Assembly (NCBI GenBank): GCA_964525185.1
Contig: CAZGFQ010000009.1
Coordinates: 5,393-69,392 of the forward strand
Source of the DNA: JABHGY01 sp964525185
GTDB taxonomy: Bacteria; Fidelibacterota; Marinisomatia; Marinisomatales; UBA1611
Direction: 5' to 3'
DNA length: 64,000 nucleotides
Shown here in pieces: positions 36,201-44,626 of this stretch. The notes under the pieces were generated by a model. It was not told where the DNA came from. It searched no databases and worked only from the letters and a program-made list of their open reading frames with translations. How positions within the stretch are numbered: the stretch's first letter is position 1; each line of letters begins with the position of its first letter. Both the position numbers and the translations under genes were made by a program.

Positions 36201-36462
36201 TTTGCTAAATCTTTCTTATTCACTCCCATTTGAGAATAGTACATTGCGTGTTGAAGTATTTGATATGGCAGGTCGCACAATTGCTCAACCATTTTATAAT
36301 TTAAACGTGGGGCAGAATGGTGTTTTATTTTGGGATGGATTAAGAACGTCGGGAGAAATCGCTCGAATGGGGATTTATTTAATTAAAATAATTGCGAAGG
36401 ATCATGCATCCGGGAAAGAATGGATGGACATACAAACAATTGTTCTTGCAAAAAAATTATAA
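33235..36462 (+). CDS. Large secreted protein with four lamin-tail domains and C-terminal FlgD/CHU-like domain
   Basis: The 1075-residue protein starts at a TTG (33235) that gives a good signal peptide (KYLFTIFFFCYSQLYAQ). It contains four lamin-tail (LTD) units starting near residues 20, 293, 556 and 817, each opening with a phrase like INEFM-EFVEIV. The last three close with IIDSLIYxxNW-STEKxxP-NW-GSTPGxENS. CARDB-like segments lie between the units. The C-terminus (972-1075) starts LSPNPFSPNNDGLDD and has VEVFDMAGRTI and LFWDG, like FlgD Ig-like or gliding-motility C-terminal sorting domains. It is likely exported to the cell surface, possibly by type IX secretion. Function is unknown; adhesion or nuclease anchoring are possibilities. 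Confidence 0.75.
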   Translation: MKYLFTIFFFCYSQLYAQILFTEILYDLPGPDSPNEFVEIYNPSITDTIHLDGWTIKDRLYTDTLEDSGDGLSVPPNGYGLILEGDYDLSNGIYQAIIPVSTIIIKVDDSSIGNGLSGSDSLFLYDSSGVLVDSFGWEDVADDGFSLEKARPSHPNEPYNWLQSRDSLGSPGQLNSVYPLDIDGSIVSNTIILSPPIIESNETTTIMGKIVNDGFQSFDGQIHIINNNEIIALEYFSTLTELDTTEFELEIGPFFSGEHTIIVSLVIENDLNLLNNIDSISLGVKFEPSLFRINEFYPQPTSDEPEFIELIYFGSDTLNISGWRVTDNSDGLNYVWPNKTVSPNEYFIIADDSSFFDISPENSLYIVPDGGFPTLNNSGDIIRLLDPFNTIIDSLIYDSNWGYSSGVSVEKIFPESNSYDINNWEPNSSEIGKSPGVVNSVTPSEINGSLGNIVNFIPLTPNEDEPFLIQVPVINSGVNIFSGSVQVDYNGLNISESYFTSGVLAETTFVSLSMPGFESGIHTLEISLIISEDSNLNDNTIIDTLLVRYGFNDISINEFMALPNNDQAEFVEIVSNRDMEMTSWGFSDNRKNPSELQSIIVQENEFIVIASDSLIFNFVHPEAHTIVLQNQFPSLNNSGDAIYIYDMTGAIIDSLIYNENWHLESEISTEKLRPEFESNLNNNWTLADPVIGSTPGNENSKILKNIDGSIIQSFVTHSPEFPELSDSIQINISIYNAGISPFSGSFYVEENDDELAENSFSFIDPGDTLNIPFMVMPFSSGIHFIQIYLVIPGDSQPNNDYGADTIFVSFPLGSIKINEFMSLTDSNHFEFVEIVSFEKLNINNWALTDLSNRLMFFPNIDLNQGSYFTLLSDSSLLNSIPDTALFSISSNMFPNLNNTSDGIYVLDMTGKIIDSLIYNDNWPILENRSTEKFQPNYESNSSKNWGIAVNEMGSTPGMENSLAFDSLPIDGSVTLSPNPFSPNNDGLDDLLNLSYSLPFENSTLRVEVFDMAGRTIAQPFYNLNVGQNGVLFWDGLRTSGEIARMGIYLIKIIAKDHASGKEWMDIQTIVLAKKL

Positions 36463-36465
36463 AAA

Positions 36466-36490
36466 AAGGGGCTTTAATAAAGCCCCTTTT
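36466..36490. terminator. Bidirectional terminator between convergent genes
   Basis: Bases 36466-36476 (aaaggggcttt) pair exactly with 36480-36490 (aaagccccttt), an 11-base-pair stem with a three-base loop. An A run lies on one side and a T run on the other, so it can stop transcripts from both sides. It sits between the stop of the lamin-tail protein gene and the stop of the convergent outer-membrane protein gene. Confidence 0.88.
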
Positions 36491-36510
36491 TCTCTCTTTT
36501 TATTTTTTAA

Positions 36511-37227
36511 TTAAAACCCAAAACCTATTCGTGCATGATAACTGGTAAATCCTCCTGAGCCAGGAATGATATCATCAGCCATGGTATAGCGCGCAAATAG
36601 AAATGTATCTAACATTAATATTTTGAATTGAATCCCAGCTTGAGCATGATACCCGTCTGAGTTAATCCTGTTTTCATCTAAATAATCAATTAAAGCTTCT
36701 GTCTCAAATTCGCCATTTTCTAAATCACCACCAGATACAACCGCCTCAAACATTTCTTGACTTACCATTGGGGTACGAACATGTTTATTTGCACCCAACC
36801 CAACAAAAAGTTTTGCTTTTGCAAGAAATGGAATTCCTAAACCGAATAGTTTTTTCCTCAGCGTTACATAATAAGATCCTGACAAAAGACCTGCCTGAGC
36901 GCTGTCAAGATTCATTACTTCATTTTTAAATGAAAAGGTATACGGAGAAACAGATGCAAATCCTTCTGCTTCCAGTGCTAAGCCAAATGGAATAGCATCA
37001 AAATATACATAGCCACCAAAACCGCCACTATTTTCAAATCCTTGTGTTGAGAATTCCCCCACTTGAACCATTGTACCCATAACATCAACCATCATTGCGC
37101 TTGAAGAGTCGCCTACTGAAAACAAACTATAAGTACCTTGGGCACCAAAACCGCCAATTGCTTTTAGTGGCGAAAACGATAGAAATATTAATGTTACAAC
37201 TGAAATTATTTTTTTATAAAACGTCAT
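36511..37227 (-). CDS. Outer-membrane beta-barrel protein, DUF6588-like
   Basis: With the ATG at 37227 the protein has 238 residues. This start has a near-consensus ribosome site (AGGAGGT) six bases before it and yields a signal peptide (TFYKKIISVVTLIFLSFSPLKA); the frame extending to 37293 has no such site. The mature part begins GGFGAQGTYSLFSVGDSS, is rich in aromatic beta strands, and ends FTSYHARIGFGF with the terminal Phe typical of barrels inserted by BamA. No specific role is known to me. Confidence 0.65.
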   Translation of the reverse strand: MTFYKKIISVVTLIFLSFSPLKAIGGFGAQGTYSLFSVGDSSSAMMVDVMGTMVQVGEFSTQGFENSGGFGGYVYFDAIPFGLALEAEGFASVSPYTFSFKNEVMNLDSAQAGLLSGSYYVTLRKKLFGLGIPFLAKAKLFVGLGANKHVRTPMVSQEMFEAVVSGGDLENGEFETEALIDYLDENRINSDGYHAQAGIQFKILMLDTFLFARYTMADDIIPGSGGFTSYHARIGFGF

Positions 37228-37342
37228 AAGACCTCCTAATGTATTTATTATTTGGATTAATTTACATAAAAGATATGAGCAATTCATTAGCATTTGAATA
37301 CCACCTTCTTCTTCAATAAATTGATGGTATCATATTTATTCC

Positions 37343-39601
37343 ATGAAAAGATTTCCCATATTTATCCTCCTGATATTCCAAACCGCTTTGATAGGGCAGG
37401 AATTGGAATGGCCCACATCGGCTAGTCGGTCATTATCATCCAATTTTGGTGAAAATAGAGATGACCATTTTCATATGGGTATTGATATTAAAACAAAAGG
37501 GTCCGCAGGGCACCCTGTTTATGCCGTTAATGATGGTTATATTTTTAGAATGGTGTCTAATTTTTCCGGGTTTGGGAAAGCGTTATATTTAAAAACTGTA
37601 ACAGGCCATACTGCTGTTTATGCTCACTTAGAATCTTTTTCCCCTTTATTAGAAAAAGTATGGGAATTGCAAAAATCAGATAAAAATAGTTATGTTATTA
37701 ATGCAAAGTTTTCTCAATCTGAATTTCCTGTCAAAAAAGGAGATGTTATTGGTTATTCAGGTAACACAGGAAGCTCATTTGGTCCCCATTTACATTTTGA
37801 ATATAGAGATGATACTGATTCACCATTAAATCCTCTTACACATGGATTCAGTCTCCCTGACAGAGTAACGCCTATATTGAAAGAAATAGCATTAACGCCT
37901 CTATCACCCGAAGCGTTGGTAAATGCTAGTTCAATCACACAATCTTTTCCCTTATATCGTGATCGTGATGGAACGTATTTATTCCCTGACACCTTAAATG
38001 TGTTTGGTGCTTTTGGTATTTCAATTAAAATGGTAGATAAGCGGGAAGGTGCATCTAATATTTATCAAATCCATAAAGCTGAGCTCCGGGTTGACAACCA
38101 GCTTTCCTTTTCTTTAAGCTATGACCGCATTCCATATTCCCAAACCAGTCGAGCCAAAACAATAATTCAACCAACACTCTACAGACATAATTTTGGTGAA
38201 TTTCAAAAATTATATCGTCACCCTGGCCATGAAACTTTAACGATTCATCCATCAGCCAAATCGGGAATAAATGAATTATCACCGGGACTTCACAATATAG
38301 AGATCCATGTTTGGGATGTCGCGGGAAATAAAGCTATCTCAAAGGGAATGGTTATCATGGATTTTCCACAAAAAGTTCATGTAGATAAAATATTCAAAGA
38401 TGAAAAAGTAATTACTTTTGCCCTGTCCCCCAAAACAGGCGTGACGCCTATAAAAGAGGCAACTCTATACTCTTTTACTCCTTATGGGTATGCTGACCAA
38501 AAAATTGATATTATCCATCAAGAACAAGTTGGGAAAGAGCTACACGTTACAATTCCCACCCTTGCTATTCGAGAGAGAATTATTCAATTTATTTGCAAAA
38601 CCCAATCCGGCGGAGTCGCTACGCCAATACATTGGCAAGAAGATGCACCCGTTTCGGATATGATAAATCTCATCCCTGACTTAAGAATTTCTCACACAGA
38701 TTTTGGAGTTTTATTTCAAATTGAAACGGGTCGTTACACAGAGGCTAATGTTCAGTTAAAATTAGCAAATGATAATACATTTAAGGCATATCCTGTTAAA
38801 CAGATTCAACCAAATGTATATTTAAGTGATGTCATATTACCTCAATATCTTTCCGAAATAAAGTATGTGGATATATCTTTTATGAAAAATGGGCAGGTGC
38901 GAGATGTTCGATTTAAATATCAATTCGGTTTAGCAGAAAACGGGAAAGCAATTCGTGTCTTATCTCAGGATAAACATTGTTCAGTTTTAACAAATAAAAA
39001 CACCGTTTATAATCCGGTTGCCTTTTGGATTGATAAAGTTAAAAAAGGTGCACAGGTAAATAATGGGTTTCAATTGTCTCCAGTATATCAACTTCAACCA
39101 TTTGAATTAACATTTAAAGATACATTTAGAGTTGGAATTCGATACGATAAACAATATGCGCTACATTCAGGTTTAGCTATTTATAAATATGACCAAAAAG
39201 ATGAAAAGTGGGTTTTCCTTCCATCAAAAAACGACCAGGCTGAACATATTTTATCAACAACATTAGATCAGTGTGATGCTATAACTATCATACAAGATTT
39301 AAAAGCCCCTAAAATTGTTTCATCATTTCCAGCAAAGGGAGGCCATTACAAAGCAAAAGATATGGATAAAATCCTTGTTATCATTGATGATTTACTTTCT
39401 GGTATTGATGGGAATGAAGAAACATTATCACTAAAGTTAAATGGTAAATCTGTTTTATTTGCTTATCAGCCAATGAAAAAAGAAATCTCTTTCTTATTAA
39501 AGTCTCCTCTTTCTGTTGGCCCACATGATTTTTCCGTAACAGCTGTAGATCGTGTTGGAAATAAAATGTCCAAAACAGTACCCTTTCTTATTCTAGATTA
39601 A
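37343..39601 (+). CDS. M23 family metallopeptidase with long C-terminal beta region
   Basis: The 752-residue protein has a signal peptide and an N-terminal LytM-type peptidase domain. The zinc ligands lie in HFHMGID (His44, Asp48) and in GPHLHFE (His149, His151), with YAHLESF between. About 580 further residues contain beta-sandwich-like segments, including IEIHVWDVAGNKAISKG and a closing Ig-like stretch ending HDFSVTAVDRVGNKMSKTVPF. It would cut peptidoglycan cross-links, with the tail anchoring or guiding it. It overlaps the rhomboid gene by one base (TAATG). Confidence 0.88.
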   Translation: MKRFPIFILLIFQTALIGQELEWPTSASRSLSSNFGENRDDHFHMGIDIKTKGSAGHPVYAVNDGYIFRMVSNFSGFGKALYLKTVTGHTAVYAHLESFSPLLEKVWELQKSDKNSYVINAKFSQSEFPVKKGDVIGYSGNTGSSFGPHLHFEYRDDTDSPLNPLTHGFSLPDRVTPILKEIALTPLSPEALVNASSITQSFPLYRDRDGTYLFPDTLNVFGAFGISIKMVDKREGASNIYQIHKAELRVDNQLSFSLSYDRIPYSQTSRAKTIIQPTLYRHNFGEFQKLYRHPGHETLTIHPSAKSGINELSPGLHNIEIHVWDVAGNKAISKGMVIMDFPQKVHVDKIFKDEKVITFALSPKTGVTPIKEATLYSFTPYGYADQKIDIIHQEQVGKELHVTIPTLAIRERIIQFICKTQSGGVATPIHWQEDAPVSDMINLIPDLRISHTDFGVLFQIETGRYTEANVQLKLANDNTFKAYPVKQIQPNVYLSDVILPQYLSEIKYVDISFMKNGQVRDVRFKYQFGLAENGKAIRVLSQDKHCSVLTNKNTVYNPVAFWIDKVKKGAQVNNGFQLSPVYQLQPFELTFKDTFRVGIRYDKQYALHSGLAIYKYDQKDEKWVFLPSKNDQAEHILSTTLDQCDAITIIQDLKAPKIVSSFPAKGGHYKAKDMDKILVIIDDLLSGIDGNEETLSLKLNGKSVLFAYQPMKKEISFLLKSPLSVGPHDFSVTAVDRVGNKMSKTVPFLILD

Positions 39602-40248
39602 TGTTATTCCCATACAAAGACGATAATCCTGCAATATTAACACCTTTCGTTACCTATGGTTTAATTGGTATAAATATTTTTGTTTTTATTTTTCAGTTAA
39701 GTATTGAATTAAATGATCCTATTGCTGGAAAATCGTTAATCTATATTTTTGGACTGGTCCCTGCTGATTTTAGTATATTATCTGTATTTACATCCATGTT
39801 TATGCATGGAGGTTTTGCACACATTATAGGGAATATGTGGTTCTTGTGGATATTTGGCGACAATATTGAAAGTCTATTAGGTCATGTAAGATATTTCTTT
39901 TTTTATCTTTCCTGTGGGATTGGAGCTGCTATCGCTCAAATCTTAATAGGCCCAAATTCAACAATTCCAATGGTAGGTGCAAGTGGTGCGATTGCAGGCG
40001 TACTTGGTGCATATATGATTTTGTATCCAAAAGCAAAAGTGCATGTATTTGTATTTTTTATCTTTATTACAACGATTCAAGTCCCAGCTCAAATTGTCCT
40101 AGGAGTCTGGTTTTTAATGCAATTAAGTAATGGTCTCGGCAGTATTGGCTTAGACTTATCTGGTGGTGTAGCTTGGTTCGCTCATATCGGTGGATTTATT
40201 ATGGGAATTAGCACACAAAAATTGTTTCGTACCATCCGAATTGAATAG
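39601..40248 (+). CDS. Rhomboid-family intramembrane serine protease
   Basis: A 215-residue membrane protein with about six hydrophobic segments. The rhomboid features are clear: GGFAHIIGNMWFLWIFGDNIE (70-90), the catalytic serine in GASG (Ser128) and the catalytic histidine in WFAHIGGFIMG (His195). It would cleave membrane proteins within the bilayer; the substrate is unknown. Its start is coupled to the M23 peptidase gene, so one product might process envelope proteins handled by the other. Confidence 0.93.
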   Translation: MLFPYKDDNPAILTPFVTYGLIGINIFVFIFQLSIELNDPIAGKSLIYIFGLVPADFSILSVFTSMFMHGGFAHIIGNMWFLWIFGDNIESLLGHVRYFFFYLSCGIGAAIAQILIGPNSTIPMVGASGAIAGVLGAYMILYPKAKVHVFVFFIFITTIQVPAQIVLGVWFLMQLSNGLGSIGLDLSGGVAWFAHIGGFIMGISTQKLFRTIRIE

Positions 40249-40261
40249 TTTCTAGGTCTCT

Positions 40262-40645
40262 ATGAACCACTCATTGATTAACAAAGCGATTAATATGCGA
40301 AAACAAGCATACGCCCCTTATTCCAAGTATTGTGTTGGAGCTGCTGTGGAAACGGATTCCGGGCAAATTATCGGCGGTTGCAATATTGAATCAAGCAGTT
40401 ATAGCTTGACGTGTTGCGCTGAAAGAGTCGCTCTTTTTTCAGCTTTAGCACAAGATCATTTTCCAATAAAAGCACTTGCTGTATCAACGGAAAATGGTGG
40501 ATCTCCGTGTGGGGCTTGCCGCCAAGTCATATGGGATTTATGTGGGGATATTCCGGTTTACATTTGCGACAATCATGGATTAGTCGACACCACAACAAGC
40601 AAAGAGTTACTTCCAAAAGCATTTGACCAAGGTTTTTTAAAATGA
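40262..40645 (+). CDS. cdd: Cytidine deaminase
   Basis: The 127-residue protein is a small tetrameric-type deaminase. The zinc site shows CAE at 52-54 (TCCAERVALFSA) and PCGACRQV (Cys83, Cys86), and the N-terminus AYAPYSKYCVGAAVETDSG is canonical. It converts cytidine and deoxycytidine to uridine and deoxyuridine. It is the first gene of a salvage operon and overlaps udk by 4 bases (ATGA). Confidence 0.96.
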   Translation: MNHSLINKAINMRKQAYAPYSKYCVGAAVETDSGQIIGGCNIESSSYSLTCCAERVALFSALAQDHFPIKALAVSTENGGSPCGACRQVIWDLCGDIPVYICDNHGLVDTTTSKELLPKAFDQGFLK

Positions 40646-41262
40646 TAAAAACACCTATTTTAATCGGAATCGGTGGTGGAACGGGATCTGGGAAAACATC
40701 TATCGCTAAACAATTATTTGAAAAATATGGTGAAGGTGAAGTTGTTGTTATAGAACAGGATGCATATTATCGCGATTTATCTAACATGAGTCTAGACGAG
40801 CGACACAAACAGAACTATGATCATCCGGATGCAACGGATATTGAATTATTTGGCCAGCATGTTATTTCTCTTATGAAGGGAACAGCCGTTGAAGTCCCAA
40901 TTTATGATTTTGCAACACACCTTAGATCAGAAGAAACAAAAAAAATCAAGCCACATCATGTTATAGTTGTGGAAGGTATTCTCGCATTACATTATCCGGT
41001 TTTAAGAGAATTAATGGATATAAAGATTTATGTAGAAACACCAGCAGATATTAGATTCATTCGTCGATTATCTAGAGATATTGATGAAAGAGGAAGGACA
41101 GCCCAATCTGTTATAGATCAATACCTTAAAACTGTTCGACCGATGCATGAACAATTTGTGGAACCATCAAAATTTTACGCAGATATTATAATCCCCGAAG
41201 GTGGGGCAAATAAAGTAGCAATTGACTTATTACATACAAAAATAAAAGCAATATTATCATAA
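40642..41262 (+). CDS. udk: Uridine kinase
   Basis: The 206-residue protein has the P-loop GGGTGSGKTS (11-20), EQDAYYRDLSNMSLDERHKQNYDHPDATD and VEGILALHYPVLRELMDIKIYVETPADIRFIRRLSRDIDERGRT, the full uridine-cytidine kinase signature. It phosphorylates uridine and cytidine to UMP and CMP. It is coupled to cdd and followed 12 bases later by tdk. Confidence 0.96.
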   Translation: MIKTPILIGIGGGTGSGKTSIAKQLFEKYGEGEVVVIEQDAYYRDLSNMSLDERHKQNYDHPDATDIELFGQHVISLMKGTAVEVPIYDFATHLRSEETKKIKPHHVIVVEGILALHYPVLRELMDIKIYVETPADIRFIRRLSRDIDERGRTAQSVIDQYLKTVRPMHEQFVEPSKFYADIIIPEGGANKVAIDLLHTKIKAILS

Positions 41263-41274
41263 GGAATACGATAC

Positions 41275-41841
41275 ATGACCCTTACACCACGAGACTCCGG
41301 ATGGATAGAAGTTATTTGTGGAAGTATGTTCAGTGGAAAAACTGAAGAACTAATACGAAGATTAAAACGGGCTGAAATAGCCCAAATGAAGGTAGAAATT
41401 TATAAACCCAAAATAGATAGCCGATATAGTGTTGAACATATTGTTTCTCATAATCAATTGAAAATGAAATCAATCATGGTAAATACAGCTTTGGATATTT
41501 TAGAACAATCTAAAAATGCTGATGTAGTTGGCATTGACGAAGCTCAATTTTTTGGTGATGATTTAGTGCGTGTTTGCCATGCGCTAGCAAAAAATAAAAA
41601 GCGCGTTGTTGTAGCTGGGCTTGATACAGATTATAAAGGAAATCCTTTTGGTCCAATGCCTAACATTATGTGTGAAGCAGACTATTTAGATAAATTAAGA
41701 GCCATTTGTGTCCAATGCGGAAATCCCGCAACATACTCTCAAAGGCTTACGCTAGATGATAACCAAGTTGTAATAGGAGAAACAGATGTATATGAAGCTC
41801 GTTGTCGGAATTGTTACACATCACCGGAGGATGAATCGTGA
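41275..41841 (+). CDS. tdk: Thymidine kinase
   Basis: The 188-residue protein is a type II (TK1-like) enzyme. It shows the P-loop GSMFSGKTEELIRRLKRAE (16 onward), GIDEAQFF, VVVAGLDTDYKGNPFGPMP, and a zinc-binding lasso with four cysteines (CVQCGNPATYSQR and CRNCY). It makes dTMP from thymidine. The stop overlaps the start of the transporter gene (GTGA). Confidence 0.97.
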   Translation: MTLTPRDSGWIEVICGSMFSGKTEELIRRLKRAEIAQMKVEIYKPKIDSRYSVEHIVSHNQLKMKSIMVNTALDILEQSKNADVVGIDEAQFFGDDLVRVCHALAKNKKRVVVAGLDTDYKGNPFGPMPNIMCEADYLDKLRAICVQCGNPATYSQRLTLDDNQVVIGETDVYEARCRNCYTSPEDES

Positions 41842-43457
41842 ATTTAATTAGTCTTTTAGGGCTTGTGGCCCTTTTGGGTATTGCAGCCGCATTATCCTTC
41901 AATTTTAAACAAATAAAGTTAAGGCCCATTATTTGGGGGCTTGGACTGCAATTCATTTTTGCTTTAATCATCTTGAGGAGCGACTATCTCAGCTTCATGG
42001 GAATGGGGATATTAGGTTTACTATTATTAACATATATCCTTCAAAAAGACGATAAAAAGTTAGGTGGCGGAATTCAAAGTATTGCCATTTTAGCTATAGG
42101 TGGGGGTGCAATCGGTTATGGAGCAAGTTTACTTGGCCCTAATATTGGTCTATTACTTTCAATCCTTTTTGTTGGATTGGTTCTAAACAGTTGGCTAAAG
42201 TGGGCGCAAAAATATCAGCGATATATATCTGCATTATTTATAATTGTCGGTATTAGTTATTTAATTAATTATAATATTACTGGGCAACTCATCTTCAAAA
42301 CATTTAGCGAGAAAGTAGCCTACTTCCTAAATCTATCAGATTTTGGAGCACAATTTCTTTTTGGGAATTTAACAAATGCTGAATATTTCTTTACAGCACC
42401 TAACTCAAGTTGGCCTGGCTTTGGATTTCAATTTGCATTTAAAGTATTACCCACAATCATTTTCTTTGGCGGATTTATGAGTGTATTGTATTACTATGGT
42501 GTGATGCAAAAAGTGATTGAAACCATTAGCCGTTTTATGCGGTGGACGATTGGCACAAGTGGAGCAGAAACGCTTTCTTGCAGTGCAAATATATTTGTTG
42601 GACAAACAGAATCACCTTTATTAATTAAGCCATTTTTAGACCAAATGACAAAGTCAGAACTATTAACAATCATGGTTGGAGGATTTGCCACAATTGCGGG
42701 AGGTGTATTAGCAGGATATATTTCAATGGGAGTTCCCGCAGGCCACTTAGTCGCAGCAAGCGTTATGTCTGCACCCGCAGCTTTAGTTATAGGAAAAATT
42801 ATTTATCCAGAAACGGAACATTCTGTCACAGCAGGTGATGTAGAGCTTCCTGATATTTCTGATGGGTCAAATGCAGTTGAGGCTGCATCCAACGGTATTC
42901 TTGATGGTATGAAACTTGCGGCAAATGTTGGTGCAATGCTCATTGGTTTTATTGCTTTAATTGCTGTTGTTGATTTAGCTCTAAATTGGGTTGATAGTAT
43001 TATTGATGGTAAATGGCTAGGTGGAGATTATATTAATTATGTTGCTGCTGGTTTATCTCCAGCTAAAGGTGAATTTGTTGGTTATTTTCCGGGATCATTA
43101 CAAACATTCTTTGGAACTATTTTTTCTCCATTAGCATTTTTGATGGGTGTTCCTTGGGATGATGCTGCATCTGTTGGAAATTTATTAGGTATAAAAGTTT
43201 CTTTGAATGAATTTGTCGCCTTTGGAACTTTAGGTGGTTATATTGCTGATGGAATTATGAGTGAGCGTGCCATTATTATATCAACATATGCATTATGTGG
43301 GTTTGCAAATTTTGGTTCTATCGGTATTCAAATTGGTGGCATTAGCGCTATTTCACCAAAAAGAAAAAAAGATTTAGCTAAAGTGGGTGTTAGAGCTATG
43401 TTTGGCGGTGCGATTGCATCTTGGTTAACAGCCACTATTGCAGGAATATTATTATAG
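41838..43457 (+). CDS. Concentrative nucleoside transporter (CNT/NupC family)
   Basis: A 539-residue membrane protein with many hydrophobic segments. The CNT signature SGAETLSCSANIFVGQTESPLLIKPFL and the GGFATIAGGVLAGYISMGVPAGHLVAASVMSAPAALVIGKIIYPE block are present, followed by SPLAFLMGVPWDDA. It is longer than NupC of E. coli (about 400 residues), having extra N-terminal segments. It would import nucleosides by ion coupling. The start is GTG at 41838, with a GGAGG site 7 bases upstream, overlapping the tdk stop. It fits the salvage genes around it. Confidence 0.94.
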   Translation: MNLISLLGLVALLGIAAALSFNFKQIKLRPIIWGLGLQFIFALIILRSDYLSFMGMGILGLLLLTYILQKDDKKLGGGIQSIAILAIGGGAIGYGASLLGPNIGLLLSILFVGLVLNSWLKWAQKYQRYISALFIIVGISYLINYNITGQLIFKTFSEKVAYFLNLSDFGAQFLFGNLTNAEYFFTAPNSSWPGFGFQFAFKVLPTIIFFGGFMSVLYYYGVMQKVIETISRFMRWTIGTSGAETLSCSANIFVGQTESPLLIKPFLDQMTKSELLTIMVGGFATIAGGVLAGYISMGVPAGHLVAASVMSAPAALVIGKIIYPETEHSVTAGDVELPDISDGSNAVEAASNGILDGMKLAANVGAMLIGFIALIAVVDLALNWVDSIIDGKWLGGDYINYVAAGLSPAKGEFVGYFPGSLQTFFGTIFSPLAFLMGVPWDDAASVGNLLGIKVSLNEFVAFGTLGGYIADGIMSERAIIISTYALCGFANFGSIGIQIGGISAISPKRKKDLAKVGVRAMFGGAIASWLTATIAGILL

Positions 43458-43473
43458 TAAGAAAAATAATTAT

Positions 43474-44034
43474 ATGAGAATATTATTTATGGGGCCGCCT
43501 GGAGTTGGTAAAGGGACTCAAGCTGCCCGAATTGAAAAACATTATAATATCATCCATCTTTCCACAGGTGAAATACTGCGTGATGAGATTGAGGAAAACA
43601 CTAAAATTGGTAAACAAGCAAAAGGATTTATCGATTTGGGGCAACTTGTCCCTGACCTAATTTTATTAGATATTATTGAACACCGATTGATTCATGATGA
43701 TTGTAAAAATGGGTTTTTACTCGATGGCTTTCCTCGCACCCTCCCTCAAGCAACTGGTTTAGATAAAATTCTAACAAATTGCCATCAAGAACTTGATTGT
43801 GCAATTAGCCTTAAAGCAAATGAAGATGAATTGGTGAGTCGACTTGTTTTACGCGGAAAAGAGCTGGGTCGCTCCGATGATTCTAAAGAAATAATTAAAA
43901 AACGTCAAAAAATTTATTGGGAGCAAACTGCACCCTTAATTGATTTCTATCGAGGTAAGGGATTATTAAAAGAAGTTAATGGAATTGGCGAAATCCCCGA
44001 AATCACAAATCGAATACTTGAGGCTATAAAATGA
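43474..44034 (+). CDS. adk: Adenylate kinase, short-lid type
   Basis: With the ATG at 43474 the protein has 186 residues. It starts MRILFMGPPGVGKGTQAARI (P-loop 7-15), with LSTGEILRDEI, FLLDGFPRTLPQA and the short lid form RGKELGRSDDSKEIIKKR, lacking the zinc-lid insertion. It balances AMP, ADP and ATP and provides NMP kinase activity for the salvage operon. The longer frame to 43438 would overlap the transporter gene. It overlaps coaE by 4 bases. Confidence 0.94.
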   Translation: MRILFMGPPGVGKGTQAARIEKHYNIIHLSTGEILRDEIEENTKIGKQAKGFIDLGQLVPDLILLDIIEHRLIHDDCKNGFLLDGFPRTLPQATGLDKILTNCHQELDCAISLKANEDELVSRLVLRGKELGRSDDSKEIIKKRQKIYWEQTAPLIDFYRGKGLLKEVNGIGEIPEITNRILEAIK

Positions 44035-44624
44035 TTAAAATAGGTTTAACGGGCGGAATTGGTTCAGGAAAAAGTTTAGTGAGCCAATACCTTATTGAAT
44101 TAGGTGCATACATTTTTGATGCTGATAGTGAGGCAAAGAAAATTCTAGATACCAACGAAACAACCCAAAATGAACTTATTGCCGAGTTTGGAACAGATGT
44201 TTTAAATGCTGAAAATAAGATTGATAAAAAGAAACTAGCCAAAATTGCATTCCAAGACGAAGATCACCAATCCAGATTAAATGCAATCATTCATCCCTAT
44301 GTTTTCGATGAAATTGATTCACATTTCGATAAAATCTCAAGCGAGAATAATCATTCACTTTTTGTTGTTGATGCAGCTTTAATTTATGAATCTGGCGCTG
44401 ATACACATATGGATTATATCGTTGTTGTTTCGTCCCATCTAAAGCTTCGAGTTTCACGCGTGATGGAACGAGGTGGTTTAACGCGTGATGAATTTATGAG
44501 ACGATTGGAATTACAATGGCCTGAAGAAGATAAAGTTCATATGGCAGACTTTGTTATCCCCAATAACAGCACAGAAGAAGATTTAAAATCAAGTACTGCA
44601 AACCTTTTTAATCAAATCGTATAA
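44031..44624 (+). CDS. coaE: Dephospho-CoA kinase
   Basis: CoaE performs the last step of coenzyme A synthesis. The 197-residue protein has the P-loop GGIGSGKS (8-15), GAYIFDADSEAKKIL, IIHPYVFDEI, VVDAALIYESGADTHMD and RLELQWPEEDKVHMADFVIPNNST, all standard. The start ATG overlaps the adk stop (ATGA). It is the last gene of the plus-strand operon and is convergent with the 174-residue hypothetical gene three bases away. Confidence 0.95.
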   Translation: MIKIGLTGGIGSGKSLVSQYLIELGAYIFDADSEAKKILDTNETTQNELIAEFGTDVLNAENKIDKKKLAKIAFQDEDHQSRLNAIIHPYVFDEIDSHFDKISSENNHSLFVVDAALIYESGADTHMDYIVVVSSHLKLRVSRVMERGGLTRDEFMRRLELQWPEEDKVHMADFVIPNNSTEEDLKSSTANLFNQIV

Positions 44625-44626
44625 AT

